A DNA stretch of 8,725 nt from contig JAUVQP010000057.1 of assembly GCA_030598075.1 (NCBI GenBank), positions 1 through 8,725 on the forward strand. Reading direction: 5' to 3'. Under the pieces are notes generated by a model. The model searched no databases. It saw only the letters and a program-made list of their open reading frames with translations, and had not been told where the DNA came from. This DNA comes from Miltoncostaeaceae bacterium (GTDB lineage: Bacteria > Actinomycetota > Thermoleophilia > Miltoncostaeales > Miltoncostaeaceae). This document shows, piece by piece, positions 1 through 5,961 of the stretch (its first letter is position 1; the number at the start of each line of letters is the position of its first letter). The position numbers and the translations under genes were made by a program.

Positions 1-125
1 TCGCGCTGGATCGACGGGAGGGCGACGCTGACCACGGTGGCGTCCAACAGGATCATCGACAGTGACCCCGTCATCGCGACGAGCACCCACCAGCGACGGG
101 CGTCCTCGGTGGCCGGCGAAGTCAC
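1..125 (-). CDS. MFS transporter, DHA2 (EmrB/QacA-like) type, N-terminal fragment
   Basis: This is the start of a drug:H+ antiporter-like permease of the major facilitator superfamily, cut by the left edge after about 41 codons. Read on the minus strand from the GTG at 125-123, it gives a short hydrophilic head (MTSPATEDARR) followed by the first membrane helix. That helix contains the stretch MILLDATVVSVALPSIQR, matching the 'LD.T.vnvALP.I' signature of helix 1 in 14-helix DHA2 transporters. The GTG overlaps the TGA stop of the upstream DUF389 gene as GTGA (125-122), so the two genes are probably translationally coupled. No strong Shine-Dalgarno sequence is visible. The frame stays open further upstream, but the overlap and the protein signature favour this start. 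Substrate cannot be inferred from this fragment. Confidence 0.75.
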   Translation of the reverse strand, partial: MTSPATEDARRWWVLVAMTGSLSMILLDATVVSVALPSIQR

Positions 126-1285
126 CGGGACGAGGACTCGATCGTCTGAGCGCCGTCGCTCACGACCATGGGCGTGAAGCGTAACGAGAGGGATATCGGC
201 TCTCCGAGATCCCCGGCGAGGTCGGCGGCCGCCTTGTTCACCTCCGCCTGGCTCGGCACGTCCCCCGTGCCGCCGATCGCGACGATGACCTGCGTGGGGC
301 TCACCGACTGGTTGACGTCGACCGACAGCACGACCGAGTCGGCGCCGCTCTGCTCGATGAACGCCTCGGCGGCGGTCTGAACGATGCCGTCGGCCTGCGT
401 GTCCCTAAGGAGCGCGGTCCCCTGTGCCCAGAGCGGATATGCCACCGCTATCACGATCAGCGCGCTGACCGCGAGGCCGACGCGTATCTCGCGCGAGTAG
501 CCGATCGATCGCGCCGACGGGACGAACCCGGTGGCCAGGAAGACGAGGCTCGCGGCGAGCACGATGCCCGCCAGGTTCGTGGCGAGCAGTAGCATCGCGC
601 CCACGGCGAGATCGGTCTCCCCGCGGCCGATAAGCGTGCCGGCGGTGGCCAGCGGGGGGACCAGCGCCACGGCGATCGCCACGCCGGGAAGCGCCCCTCC
701 CGCCCGCGTCCGGATCGTCACGTACGCACCCGCGGCTCCCGCGGCGAGCGCGACGCCAAGATCGAGCATGGTGGGCTCGGTGCGCTGGAGGATCTGCTCC
801 GAGAGCGTGGGCTCGCGCCGGGATGTCGCCAGACCGATGAGCGCCGCCAAGGCGACGCTGCCGACGATGGCCAGCACGGTGACCAGGGCGGCCATTAGCT
901 GACGGCGGGGCCAGACCATGACGCTCGCCGCCGAGAACGCGAGGATGGGAGTCATCATCGGCGCGATCAACATGGCGCCGATGACCACCGCCACAGAGTC
1001 CGCCAGGAGCCCGAAGGTCGCGATCGCCACCGAGAGCGTCATGAGCGTCGCGAAGCGGTAGAGGTTCGGAACGAAGTCCGCGCCCTCGAAGAAGAGCTGG
1101 TCCAGCGCGGTGTGGCGCTCGCCGGGGCTCAGCTCGCGTCGGCGCCCCAGCCAGGAGAAGAGGGCGCGGCGGGGGACCCCGCCGTCCGGCGCGCCGCCAG
1201 GGGCGCGACCGCGGCTCGGGTCCGGACGTTCAGGCTCGTCGTGATCGATTACAAGGCTCCCGCTCAGGCCGGCCGGAGCCCGCAT
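122..1285 (-). CDS. DUF389 / TIGR00341-like multi-pass membrane protein
   Basis: This is a 387-aa integral membrane protein of the DUF389 family, whose biochemical role is not established. Residues 1-60 are Pro/Arg/Gly-rich and hydrophilic. About six or seven hydrophobic segments follow, at roughly 77-95, 98-120, 132-153, 174-190, 199-219, 226-252 and 266-286. A soluble C-terminal domain covers about 290-387. Family hallmarks are the GAMLIAPMMTPI stretch (103-114) and ALVPPLATAG (207-216). The ATG at 1285 is the only ATG, GTG or TTG in frame before Met82, which lies inside the first membrane segment, so the start is well constrained although no good ribosome binding site precedes it. The stop overlaps the start of a DHA2 transporter gene by 4 bp, suggesting a two-gene unit. 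It is separated from the upstream dehydrogenase gene by 129 bp containing hairpins. Confidence 0.85.
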   Translation of the reverse strand: MRAPAGLSGSLVIDHDEPERPDPSRGRAPGGAPDGGVPRRALFSWLGRRRELSPGERHTALDQLFFEGADFVPNLYRFATLMTLSVAIATFGLLADSVAVVIGAMLIAPMMTPILAFSAASVMVWPRRQLMAALVTVLAIVGSVALAALIGLATSRREPTLSEQILQRTEPTMLDLGVALAAGAAGAYVTIRTRAGGALPGVAIAVALVPPLATAGTLIGRGETDLAVGAMLLLATNLAGIVLAASLVFLATGFVPSARSIGYSREIRVGLAVSALIVIAVAYPLWAQGTALLRDTQADGIVQTAAEAFIEQSGADSVVLSVDVNQSVSPTQVIVAIGGTGDVPSQAEVNKAAADLAGDLGEPISLSLRFTPMVVSDGAQTIESSSR

Positions 1286-1351
1286 AACCTGACCCGGCCG
1301 CAGCGGAGCATTTCTCCCTGCGGCGGGTGGTCTCCTTGTGGCGAGGTCGCG

Positions 1352-1398
1352 GTCGCGCCCCGGCGCGACGACCCAAGCGAGCGAAGCGGCGTCGCTCG
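1352..1398 (-). terminator. Double hairpin downstream of the dehydrogenase gene, candidate terminator
   Basis: Two adjacent perfect inverted repeats lie in the 129-bp gap between the dehydrogenase stop (1415) and the DUF389 start (1285). One has 7-bp arms, CGAGCGA at 1378-1384 and TCGCTCG at 1392-1398, around a 7-nt loop. The other has 8-bp arms, GTCGCGCC at 1352-1359 and GGCGCGAC at 1362-1369, around 2 nt. In the minus-strand transcript the first stem begins 17 nt after the stop codon. No T-rich tract follows, so this is not a textbook intrinsic terminator, although high-GC bacteria often end transcripts at such stems. The rest of 1286-1414 shows no convincing gene. Confidence 0.4.
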
Positions 1399-1414
1399 TG
1401 CCCGGGGCGGCGCC

Positions 1415-2551
1415 TCAGCCCGGCCGCTCGCCGCGGCGGCCGGCGCGCTCGACGAGCATCGCCGGCGGAGCGAGGCGAGGCGCCGTGCCGGACAGGGCGT
1501 CCATGCTTTCGACGAGCGCGGACAGGCCCCTCGCCTCGGACCACGCGCACGGGCCAGTCTCCCAGCCGCAGCCCGCCCGCATCGCCAGATCGACGTCGTC
1601 CGGACCGGCAATCCGCTCCTCGATGCAGCGATACGCCTCGTTGAGAGCTCCGAGGTAGTAGCGCTCCGCGACATCGCGGCCCGCGTCGTCGGGGGCGGCC
1701 TCGGGAGCCTGCCGCTCGAAGAAGCCCCCGCCGGACTTCCGCCCCAGGCGGCCGGCGGAGACCTGCGTCTCGATCTCGCCTCCGTCCTCGAAACGCTCCC
1801 CGTAGGCGCCCTCCAGGTCGGAGCGGACGCGCGACATCGTGTCGAGGCCGATCAGATCGCCCAGAGCGAAGGGGCCCATGGGCGCAGGACCCGCGTCGAC
1901 CACCGCGGCGTCCGCGGCGGCACGATCGGCGCCGGTCTCGGCGGCGCGCCGATAGGCCTCGGCCATCGCCCGCACGAGGATTCGGTTGACGAGGAATCCG
2001 GGGCACTCGCGCACCCGGACCGGGGCCTTCCCCAGGGAGCGGGCGAACTCCTCGCCCGCGGCCATCGTGGCCTCGCTCGTCCGCTCGCCTTGGATGACCT
2101 CGACCAGCTTCATCACGCTCGCGGGGTTGAAGAAGTGGAGCCCCAGCACCCGATGGGGACGAGCGGTCCTCGCGGCCATCTCGCTGATGGACAACCCGGA
2201 CGTGTTCGACGCGATCAGGGCTTCGGCGGGGAGCGCGGCGTCGAGACGGGCGATGACGTCGTGCTTGACGGCCATGATCTCGGGCACGGCCTCGATGCCG
2301 AGGTCGCGGTCCGCCAGATCGGCATCGTCGCTCGCGGTTCTGATCCGCGCCACGATCGCCTCCGCTTCCTCTTGGGTCATGCGCCCGCGCTTGACGCGCC
2401 GGGCGCCGATCTCGGCCGCGTGGGCGATGCCGCGCGCGAGCGCCGCGGGATCCGAGTCGAGCAGCACGACGTCGAGCCCACCGGCCGCTGAGACCTGGGC
2501 GATCTCGCTGCCCATCACGCCGGCGCCCAGCACCGCCACCTTCTTGATCAC
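1415..2551 (-). CDS. 3-hydroxyacyl-CoA dehydrogenase, NAD-binding plus two C-terminal domains
   Basis: This 378-aa enzyme is predicted to oxidise (S)-3-hydroxyacyl-CoA to 3-ketoacyl-CoA with NAD+, the third step of beta-oxidation. The N-terminal Rossmann fold shows GAGVMG at 9-14, and Asp32 at the end of strand 2 favours NAD over NADP. SNTSGLSI is at 115-122. The catalytic pair is His139 in HFFNP and Glu151 in KLVEVI, with the same 12-residue spacing as the His-Glu dyad of human HAD. PGFLVNR (184-190) opens the first C-terminal domain. A second repeat of that domain (about 297-352, with LNEAYRCIEE and GCGWETGP) makes the protein longer than the roughly 280-aa PaaH/Hbd type, yet it carries no fused crotonase. 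The GTG start at 2551 overlaps the MaoC stop as GTGA and has a GGAG at 2560-2557, 5 nt upstream. Chain-length preference cannot be read from the sequence. Confidence 0.9.
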   Translation of the reverse strand: MIKKVAVLGAGVMGSEIAQVSAAGGLDVVLLDSDPAALARGIAHAAEIGARRVKRGRMTQEEAEAIVARIRTASDDADLADRDLGIEAVPEIMAVKHDVIARLDAALPAEALIASNTSGLSISEMAARTARPHRVLGLHFFNPASVMKLVEVIQGERTSEATMAAGEEFARSLGKAPVRVRECPGFLVNRILVRAMAEAYRRAAETGADRAAADAAVVDAGPAPMGPFALGDLIGLDTMSRVRSDLEGAYGERFEDGGEIETQVSAGRLGRKSGGGFFERQAPEAAPDDAGRDVAERYYLGALNEAYRCIEERIAGPDDVDLAMRAGCGWETGPCAWSEARGLSALVESMDALSGTAPRLAPPAMLVERAGRRGERPG

Positions 2552-3030
2552 GCTCGCTCCCTCCCTCTCGATCTCGATCGGGCCCCGGGAGGCATGACGA
2601 GTGCCTCGCCGCTGAGCACGGTGCTCCCGTCGCGCTCGACGGTAGTCTCGAGAACCACCCTCCCCTTTTCCGCGACGATCTCCTTCACCGTCGCGATGGC
2701 CGTCAGCTTGTCGTCGGGATAGACGGCAGCGAGCCATCTGAGTGTCTGCGACATGTAGATCGTTCCGGGACCCGGCAGTTGCGTTCCGAGGACCGCCGAG
2801 ACCAGGCCGGCCGTCAGCACGCCGTGGACGACCCGGGCCCTGAATATGCTTCCGGCAGCCCATCCGGCGTCGACGTGAGCGGGGTTGTCGTCGCCCGAGA
2901 GCCGCGCGAAAGCCTCGACATCCTCTTGGGTGAAGGTCTTCGTGACGCTCGCGCTGTCGCCCACCGCGAGCTGGTCGATCGTCTTGCCGGGGGGATGGGT
3001 GGGAAAACCCGCGGGGGATCCGTCGGGCAT
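2548..3030 (-). CDS. MaoC-type (PhaJ-like) enoyl-CoA hydratase
   Basis: This is a 160-aa single hot-dog-fold protein of the MaoC/hydratase-2 family, predicted to hydrate trans-2-enoyl-CoA to (R)-3-hydroxyacyl-CoA. The family signature is clear: GDDNPAHVD at 46-54, then FRARVVHG at 63-70. Asp47 and His52 align with the catalytic Asp31/His36 pair of Aeromonas PhaJ. LPGPGTIYMSQ (85-95) is also typical. Length is normal for the one-domain form. The ATG at 3030 has an AAAGGAG at 3043-3037 with 6-nt spacing, which fixes the start. The last eight residues or so are Arg-rich and probably a tail. The gene is first in a minus-strand operon with the 3-hydroxyacyl-CoA dehydrogenase, which it overlaps by 4 bp, and is divergent from a crotonase gene. 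The (R) stereochemistry is known for the family but not visible in the sequence. A branched or aromatic acyl substrate is also possible. Confidence 0.88.
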   Translation of the reverse strand: MPDGSPAGFPTHPPGKTIDQLAVGDSASVTKTFTQEDVEAFARLSGDDNPAHVDAGWAAGSIFRARVVHGVLTAGLVSAVLGTQLPGPGTIYMSQTLRWLAAVYPDDKLTAIATVKEIVAEKGRVVLETTVERDGSTVLSGEALVMPPGARSRSRGRERA

Positions 3031-3077
3031 GGGCGACTCCTTTCTGGGTGCTGTTCGGGTCCGTCGGCACGCGACGG

Positions 3078-3097
3078 GCGGTCCGGGCGCGGTCCGG
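3078..3097. repeat. Direct repeat GCGGTCCGG x2, 11-bp period
   Basis: GCGGTCCGG occurs at 3078-3086 and again at 3089-3097, so the copies are one helical turn apart. They lie in the leader between the candidate MaoC promoter and the MaoC start. They could be a protein-binding site or chance in GC-rich DNA. Confidence 0.3.
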
Positions 3098-3126
3098 AAT
3101 GGCTACCGTTCGAGGAACCGACCATG

Positions 3127-3141
3127 GGTGCAGTCTGCACC
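3127..3141. promoter_or_regulatory. Palindromic operator candidate, copy 1
   Basis: GGTGCAGTCTGCACC is a perfect inverted repeat with 7-bp arms and one central base. It lies between the divergent MaoC and crotonase genes and overlaps the candidate -10 of the minus-strand promoter. A related palindrome is centred 36 bp to the right, sharing 11 of 15 positions. The size and symmetry fit a dimeric repressor such as a TetR-family regulator, but no regulator gene is in the window, so the binding protein is unknown. Confidence 0.5.
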
Positions 3142-3162
3142 GACAAGAATTGGTCGTGTCAA
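3134..3162 (-). promoter_or_regulatory. Candidate promoter for the MaoC/dehydrogenase operon
   Basis: On the minus strand a perfect -35 hexamer TTGACA lies at 3162-3157. With 17-bp spacing the matching -10 position is TGCAGA at 3139-3134, a poor match to TATAAT. The -10 falls inside the palindrome at 3127-3141, which would allow repression by occlusion. It predicts a leader of about 100 nt before the MaoC ATG. The weak -10 keeps confidence low. Confidence 0.35.
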
Positions 3163-3177
3163 GGTGAAGTTCTCACC
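3163..3177. promoter_or_regulatory. Palindromic operator candidate, copy 2
   Basis: GGTGAAGTTCTCACC has 5-bp inverted arms (GGTGA and TCACC) around 5 bases. It matches copy 1 at 11 of 15 positions, including both GGTG and ACC ends. Its right edge is 23 bp before the crotonase start codon, where a bound protein could block plus-strand expression. It also abuts the minus-strand TTGACA. Bases alone support the similarity; the function is inferred. Confidence 0.45.
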
Positions 3178-3200
3178 CATCCCACGATCCCGGAGGGGCC

Positions 3201-4010
3201 GTGCCCGTTGATCTCGAGCGCCGCGGGGCCGTCGCGCTGCTGACGCTGAATCAGCCGAAGGTCTTGAACGCGCTCTCGCCCTCCATGATCGAGCAGATCG
3301 AGCAGCACCTCGACGAGATCGAGGGCGCCCCGGCCGCGCGCGCCGTGGTCATCACCGGCGCCGGCGAGAGGGCATTCTGCGCCGGCGCGGACATCAAGAA
3401 CATGCGCACCGCAAGCCCGATCGAGGCGCGGGCGTTCGCACGGCTCGGCCACGATCTGATGGACCGCATCGAGGGCTTCGCCCGTCCGGTCGTGGCGGCC
3501 GTCAACGGGTTCGCGCTCGGTGGGGGGTGCGAGCTCGCGCTCGCCTGCGACATCCGGATGGCGGCCGATTCCGCCCGCTTCGGTCAGCCCGAGATCACCC
3601 TGGGGATCATCCCGGGCTTCGGCGGCACCCAGCGGCTCGCCCGCACCACCTCGCTGGGCTTCGCGAAGGACCTCGTGCTGACGGGCCGCATGGTCGACGC
3701 CGAGGTGGCGCTGCGCGCCGGCCTCGTCACCCACGTCCACCCTCGCGAGGAGTTGCTCGCCAAGGCGCTCGAGCTGGCCGAGGGCCTCGCCGGAGGACCG
3801 GCGTGGGCCCTGGCCGAGACGAAGCGCCTCACGAACCTCGCGCTGAGCGGAGACCATGCCCGGAATCTGGCGAACGAGCTCGACACCTTCGCGCTCGCGT
3901 TCGCCACGCCCGACCAGCGCGAGGGGATGGACGCCTTCCTCGAGAAGCGGACCCCGAGCTTTGCCGACATCGACGATTCCCCCAACGACGCGACAGGAGA
4001 GACCGCATGA
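3201..4010 (+). CDS. Enoyl-CoA hydratase/isomerase (crotonase family)
   Basis: This 269-aa crotonase-fold enzyme is predicted to hydrate trans-2-enoyl-CoA to (S)-3-hydroxyacyl-CoA. The oxyanion-hole segments are FCAGADIKNM (59-68) and GFALGGGCELALACD (103-117). Both catalytic glutamates of the hydratase branch are present, Glu111 in GGGCEL and Glu131 in GQPEITLG, aligning with Glu144/Glu164 of rat mitochondrial hydratase. IPGFGGTQRL follows at 137-146. Retention of both acids favours true hydratase over isomerase or dehalogenase relatives. The GTG at 3201 is the only usable start after the in-frame stop at 3165-3167. Its GGAGG at 3192-3196 is only 4 nt away, closer than ideal. The gene overlaps the downstream thiolase as ATGA, so the two are probably co-translated. 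It could act in fatty-acid, aromatic or amino-acid degradation. Confidence 0.9.
   Translation: MPVDLERRGAVALLTLNQPKVLNALSPSMIEQIEQHLDEIEGAPAARAVVITGAGERAFCAGADIKNMRTASPIEARAFARLGHDLMDRIEGFARPVVAAVNGFALGGGCELALACDIRMAADSARFGQPEITLGIIPGFGGTQRLARTTSLGFAKDLVLTGRMVDAEVALRAGLVTHVHPREELLAKALELAEGLAGGPAWALAETKRLTNLALSGDHARNLANELDTFALAFATPDQREGMDAFLEKRTPSFADIDDSPNDATGETA
3995..3999 (+). promoter_or_regulatory. Ribosome binding site deciding the thiolase start
   Basis: AGGAG lies 7 nt before the ATG at 4007, inside the end of the crotonase gene. It supports the longer thiolase start over the ATG at 4064, which lacks a visible Shine-Dalgarno sequence. Confidence 0.7.
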
Positions 4011-5251
4011 CGAGTCTGGTTGACGCACCGCGTCCGGCCGGGGGCTCTCTCACCCCGACGCCGATGAGCGACGCCTTCATCATCGAGGCTCTGCGGACCC
4101 CGATCGGGCGCCGCAGGGGCATGCTCTCGCGCTGGCACCCCGCCGACCTTCTCGCCGAGGTGCTCGCCGCGCTCATGGACCGGGTGGGCGTCGATCCCGC
4201 CGAGCTGGACGACGTGCTCGTCGGATGCCTGGACCAGGTTGGCGAGCAGTCCATCAACATCGCGCGAAACGCGGCGCTCGCGGCGGGCTTTCCCGAGAGC
4301 GTCCCCGCCGTGACGATCGACCGCCAGTGCGGCAGCTCCCAACAGACGGCGCACTTCGCCGCGCAGGGCATCATGGCCGGCTCGTACGACCTGGTCATCT
4401 CGGCCGGCATCGAGTCCATGACGCGCGTTCCCATGTGGTCGAACGCACCCGAGCCCGAGGCGGCCTACGGTCCGCGCTTCCGCGAGCGCTACGACCTGGC
4501 AGACGGGCTCGTCGAGCAGGGCATCAGCGGAGAGCTCGTGGCCGAGGGCTGGGAGATCGACCGCGAGGAACTCGACGCGTTCGCCCTCCGCTCGCACCAG
4601 AGGGCTGCGGCGGCCACCGAGGAGGGCCGCTTCGCCGACGAGATCCTTCCCGTCCTCGGCCTCAAGGACGATGAGGAGCAGATGGTCCTCACGGACGAGG
4701 GCATCCGACCGGGCGCCACGCTCGAGACGCTCGCCGCGCTGAAGCCGATCTTCCGCGACGACGGACGGCTGACCGTCGGCACCTCGTCGCAGATCAGCGA
4801 CGGCGCCAGCGCGGTGCTCATGGCCTCCGGAGCCGCCGCGGAGCGGCTGGGGCTCGCACCGAAGGCGCGCATCCACTCGATGGCGCTCGCGGCCGCAGAC
4901 CCCATCGTGGGGCTCTCGGCGCCGATCCCGGCGACGAAGAAGGTGCTCGCCAAGGCGGGCCTCCGCGTCGAGGACATCGATCTCTTCGAGATCAGCGAGG
5001 CGTTCTCGTCGGTGCCCCTGGCCTGGGCCAGCGAGATCAACCCCGACATGGACCGGGTCAACGTCAACGGTGGGGCAATCTCGCTGGGCCACCCCCTCGG
5101 CGCCAGCGGTGCGCGCATCATGACGACCCTGGTCCACGAGATGGGCCGCCGGGGGGCGCGATACGGCCTTCAGGTCATGTGCGAGGGGGGCGGCATGGCG
5201 AACGCCACCATCATCGAGTCCGTCCCGCCGAGTCGCCCACGGACGCCGTGA
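4007..5251 (+). CDS. Acetyl-CoA acyltransferase (thiolase), FadA5-like, with SEAF in place of NEAF
   Basis: This 414-aa thiolase is predicted to cleave 3-ketoacyl-CoA with CoA to release acetyl-CoA, or to run the reverse condensation. The nucleophile is Cys108 in DRQCGSSQQ. His362 lies in GHPLGASG and the second active-site Cys392 in CEGGGMANATI. GTSSQISDGASAV (258-270) and PDMDRVNVNGGAISLGHP (346-363) resemble FadA5-type actinobacterial thiolases recalled from knowledge, which act on steroid side chains. The usual Asn of the NEAF motif is Ser330 here (ISEAF, codon AGC), an unusual change at a residue that positions catalytic water. The first 19 residues precede the normal thiolase N-terminus at Met20. 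They are accepted because the ATG at 4007 has a well-spaced AGGAG and forms an ATGA overlap with the crotonase gene. Substrate range is not determinable. Confidence 0.9.
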   Translation: MTSLVDAPRPAGGSLTPTPMSDAFIIEALRTPIGRRRGMLSRWHPADLLAEVLAALMDRVGVDPAELDDVLVGCLDQVGEQSINIARNAALAAGFPESVPAVTIDRQCGSSQQTAHFAAQGIMAGSYDLVISAGIESMTRVPMWSNAPEPEAAYGPRFRERYDLADGLVEQGISGELVAEGWEIDREELDAFALRSHQRAAAATEEGRFADEILPVLGLKDDEEQMVLTDEGIRPGATLETLAALKPIFRDDGRLTVGTSSQISDGASAVLMASGAAAERLGLAPKARIHSMALAAADPIVGLSAPIPATKKVLAKAGLRVEDIDLFEISEAFSSVPLAWASEINPDMDRVNVNGGAISLGHPLGASGARIMTTLVHEMGRRGARYGLQVMCEGGGMANATIIESVPPSRPRTP

Positions 5252-5266
5252 ACGCCTGACACGGCA

Positions 5267-5947
5267 CTAGTCCGTGCGAGTCGGTCTCTTGTTCCAGGTC
5301 ACCACCTGGTGGGGCCGCCACAGGTAGGTGACCGGCACGATCACCGCGTGCACCAGTCGCGTGAAGGGGAACACGGCGATCAGGAGGAACCCACCGAGCA
5401 TGTGCAACTTGACCACCCAGGGCAGCGTCGTCACGGTTGCGATCTCCGGTTGGAACTTCGCGAGGGAGGTCATCCACGGCACCGCCGTGTGCAGGTACCA
5501 ATCCCCGCCCCAGCGGAAGAAGAGCGACACCCACAGACCGAGCGCCACCTGGGCGAGCAGAAGGACGAGCAGCAGCCAATCCGCCCTCGACGTCACCGCC
5601 CGCACCCGGGGCGTCGTCAGGCGCCGGTAGACGAGCAGACCGAGCGCGAACAGGGCCGTGGCCGCCAGCGCCAGGCCGGTCACCTCGAGAATGTCAAGAC
5701 GGACCGGATCCGAGATCAGGGAGCCCCAGACGCCCGGAATCACCAGGGCGAAGAGATGGGCCCCGAGGATCAGCAGGATCGCGTAGTGCCACGGCGCCGA
5801 TCCCCAGCTGAGCAGGCGGTTCTCCAGGAACTGTGACGACTGGCTGGAGTACGAGAAGCGGTCGTTGCGGTACCGATAGATGCCGGCCCACACCGCCGTG
5901 ACGACGGCGAGATAGGGAAAGGCGACGAATAGGACGAGGTCGAACAC
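5267..5947 (-). CDS. narI: Respiratory nitrate reductase gamma subunit NarI (cytochrome b)
   Basis: NarI is the membrane cytochrome b that oxidises quinol and passes electrons through two b haems to NarH. The 226-aa product matches the family length (225 aa in E. coli). Five hydrophobic helices are visible. The four histidines expected to ligate the haems are His54 and His64 (WHYAILLILGAH) and His182 and His200 (KLHMLGG and FTRLVHA). SSQFLENR (37-44) and TTPRVRAVTSRAD (111-123) align with the equivalent E. coli loops. The GTG at 5947 is chosen because an AGGAGGGG at 5961-5954 lies 6 nt upstream. An upstream extension to 5986 would overlap narJ without such a site. narI is last in the operon, 13 bp after narJ, and converges on the thiolase gene with a 15-bp gap. 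Confidence 0.93.
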   Translation of the reverse strand: MFDLVLFVAFPYLAVVTAVWAGIYRYRNDRFSYSSQSSQFLENRLLSWGSAPWHYAILLILGAHLFALVIPGVWGSLISDPVRLDILEVTGLALAATALFALGLLVYRRLTTPRVRAVTSRADWLLLVLLLAQVALGLWVSLFFRWGGDWYLHTAVPWMTSLAKFQPEIATVTTLPWVVKLHMLGGFLLIAVFPFTRLVHAVIVPVTYLWRPHQVVTWNKRPTRTD

Positions 5948-5953
5948 GATCAG

Positions 5954-5961
5954 CCCCTCCT
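5954..5961 (-). promoter_or_regulatory. Ribosome binding site deciding the narI start
   Basis: AGGAGGGG on the minus strand begins inside the narJ stop codon and lies 6 nt before the GTG at 5947. It argues for that GTG over the ATG at 5986. Confidence 0.75.

Noticed and set aside
1112..2491. Long plus-strand frame (459 codons) opposite the dehydrogenase
   Set aside because: It has low-complexity Arg/Gly/Ala composition, no motif, and covers the hairpin region and two real minus-strand genes.
3527..4006. N-terminal extension of the thiolase frame back to 3527
   Set aside because: The translation is Arg-rich shadow of the crotonase gene. The real start at 4007 has a ribosome binding site and an ATGA overlap.
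3584..5137. Long open frame (517 codons) on the minus strand opposite the crotonase and thiolase genes
   Set aside because: It is antisense to two genes with intact catalytic motifs, is rich in Arg/Gly/Ala/Asp and shows no family signature. It is a by-product of high GC at third codon positions.
5260..5276. Inverted repeat CACGG / CCGTG around the narI stop as a bidirectional terminator
   Set aside because: The stem is only 5 bp, with a 7-nt loop and no T-run on either strand, so it is too weak to call.
5294..5312. Overlapping palindromes (CCAGGT..ACCTGG and CCACCTGGTGG) near the narI 3' end
   Set aside because: They lie within the narI coding region and are plausibly explained by codon choice in GC-rich sequence. 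They share only CACC/GGTG bits with the intergenic operators.
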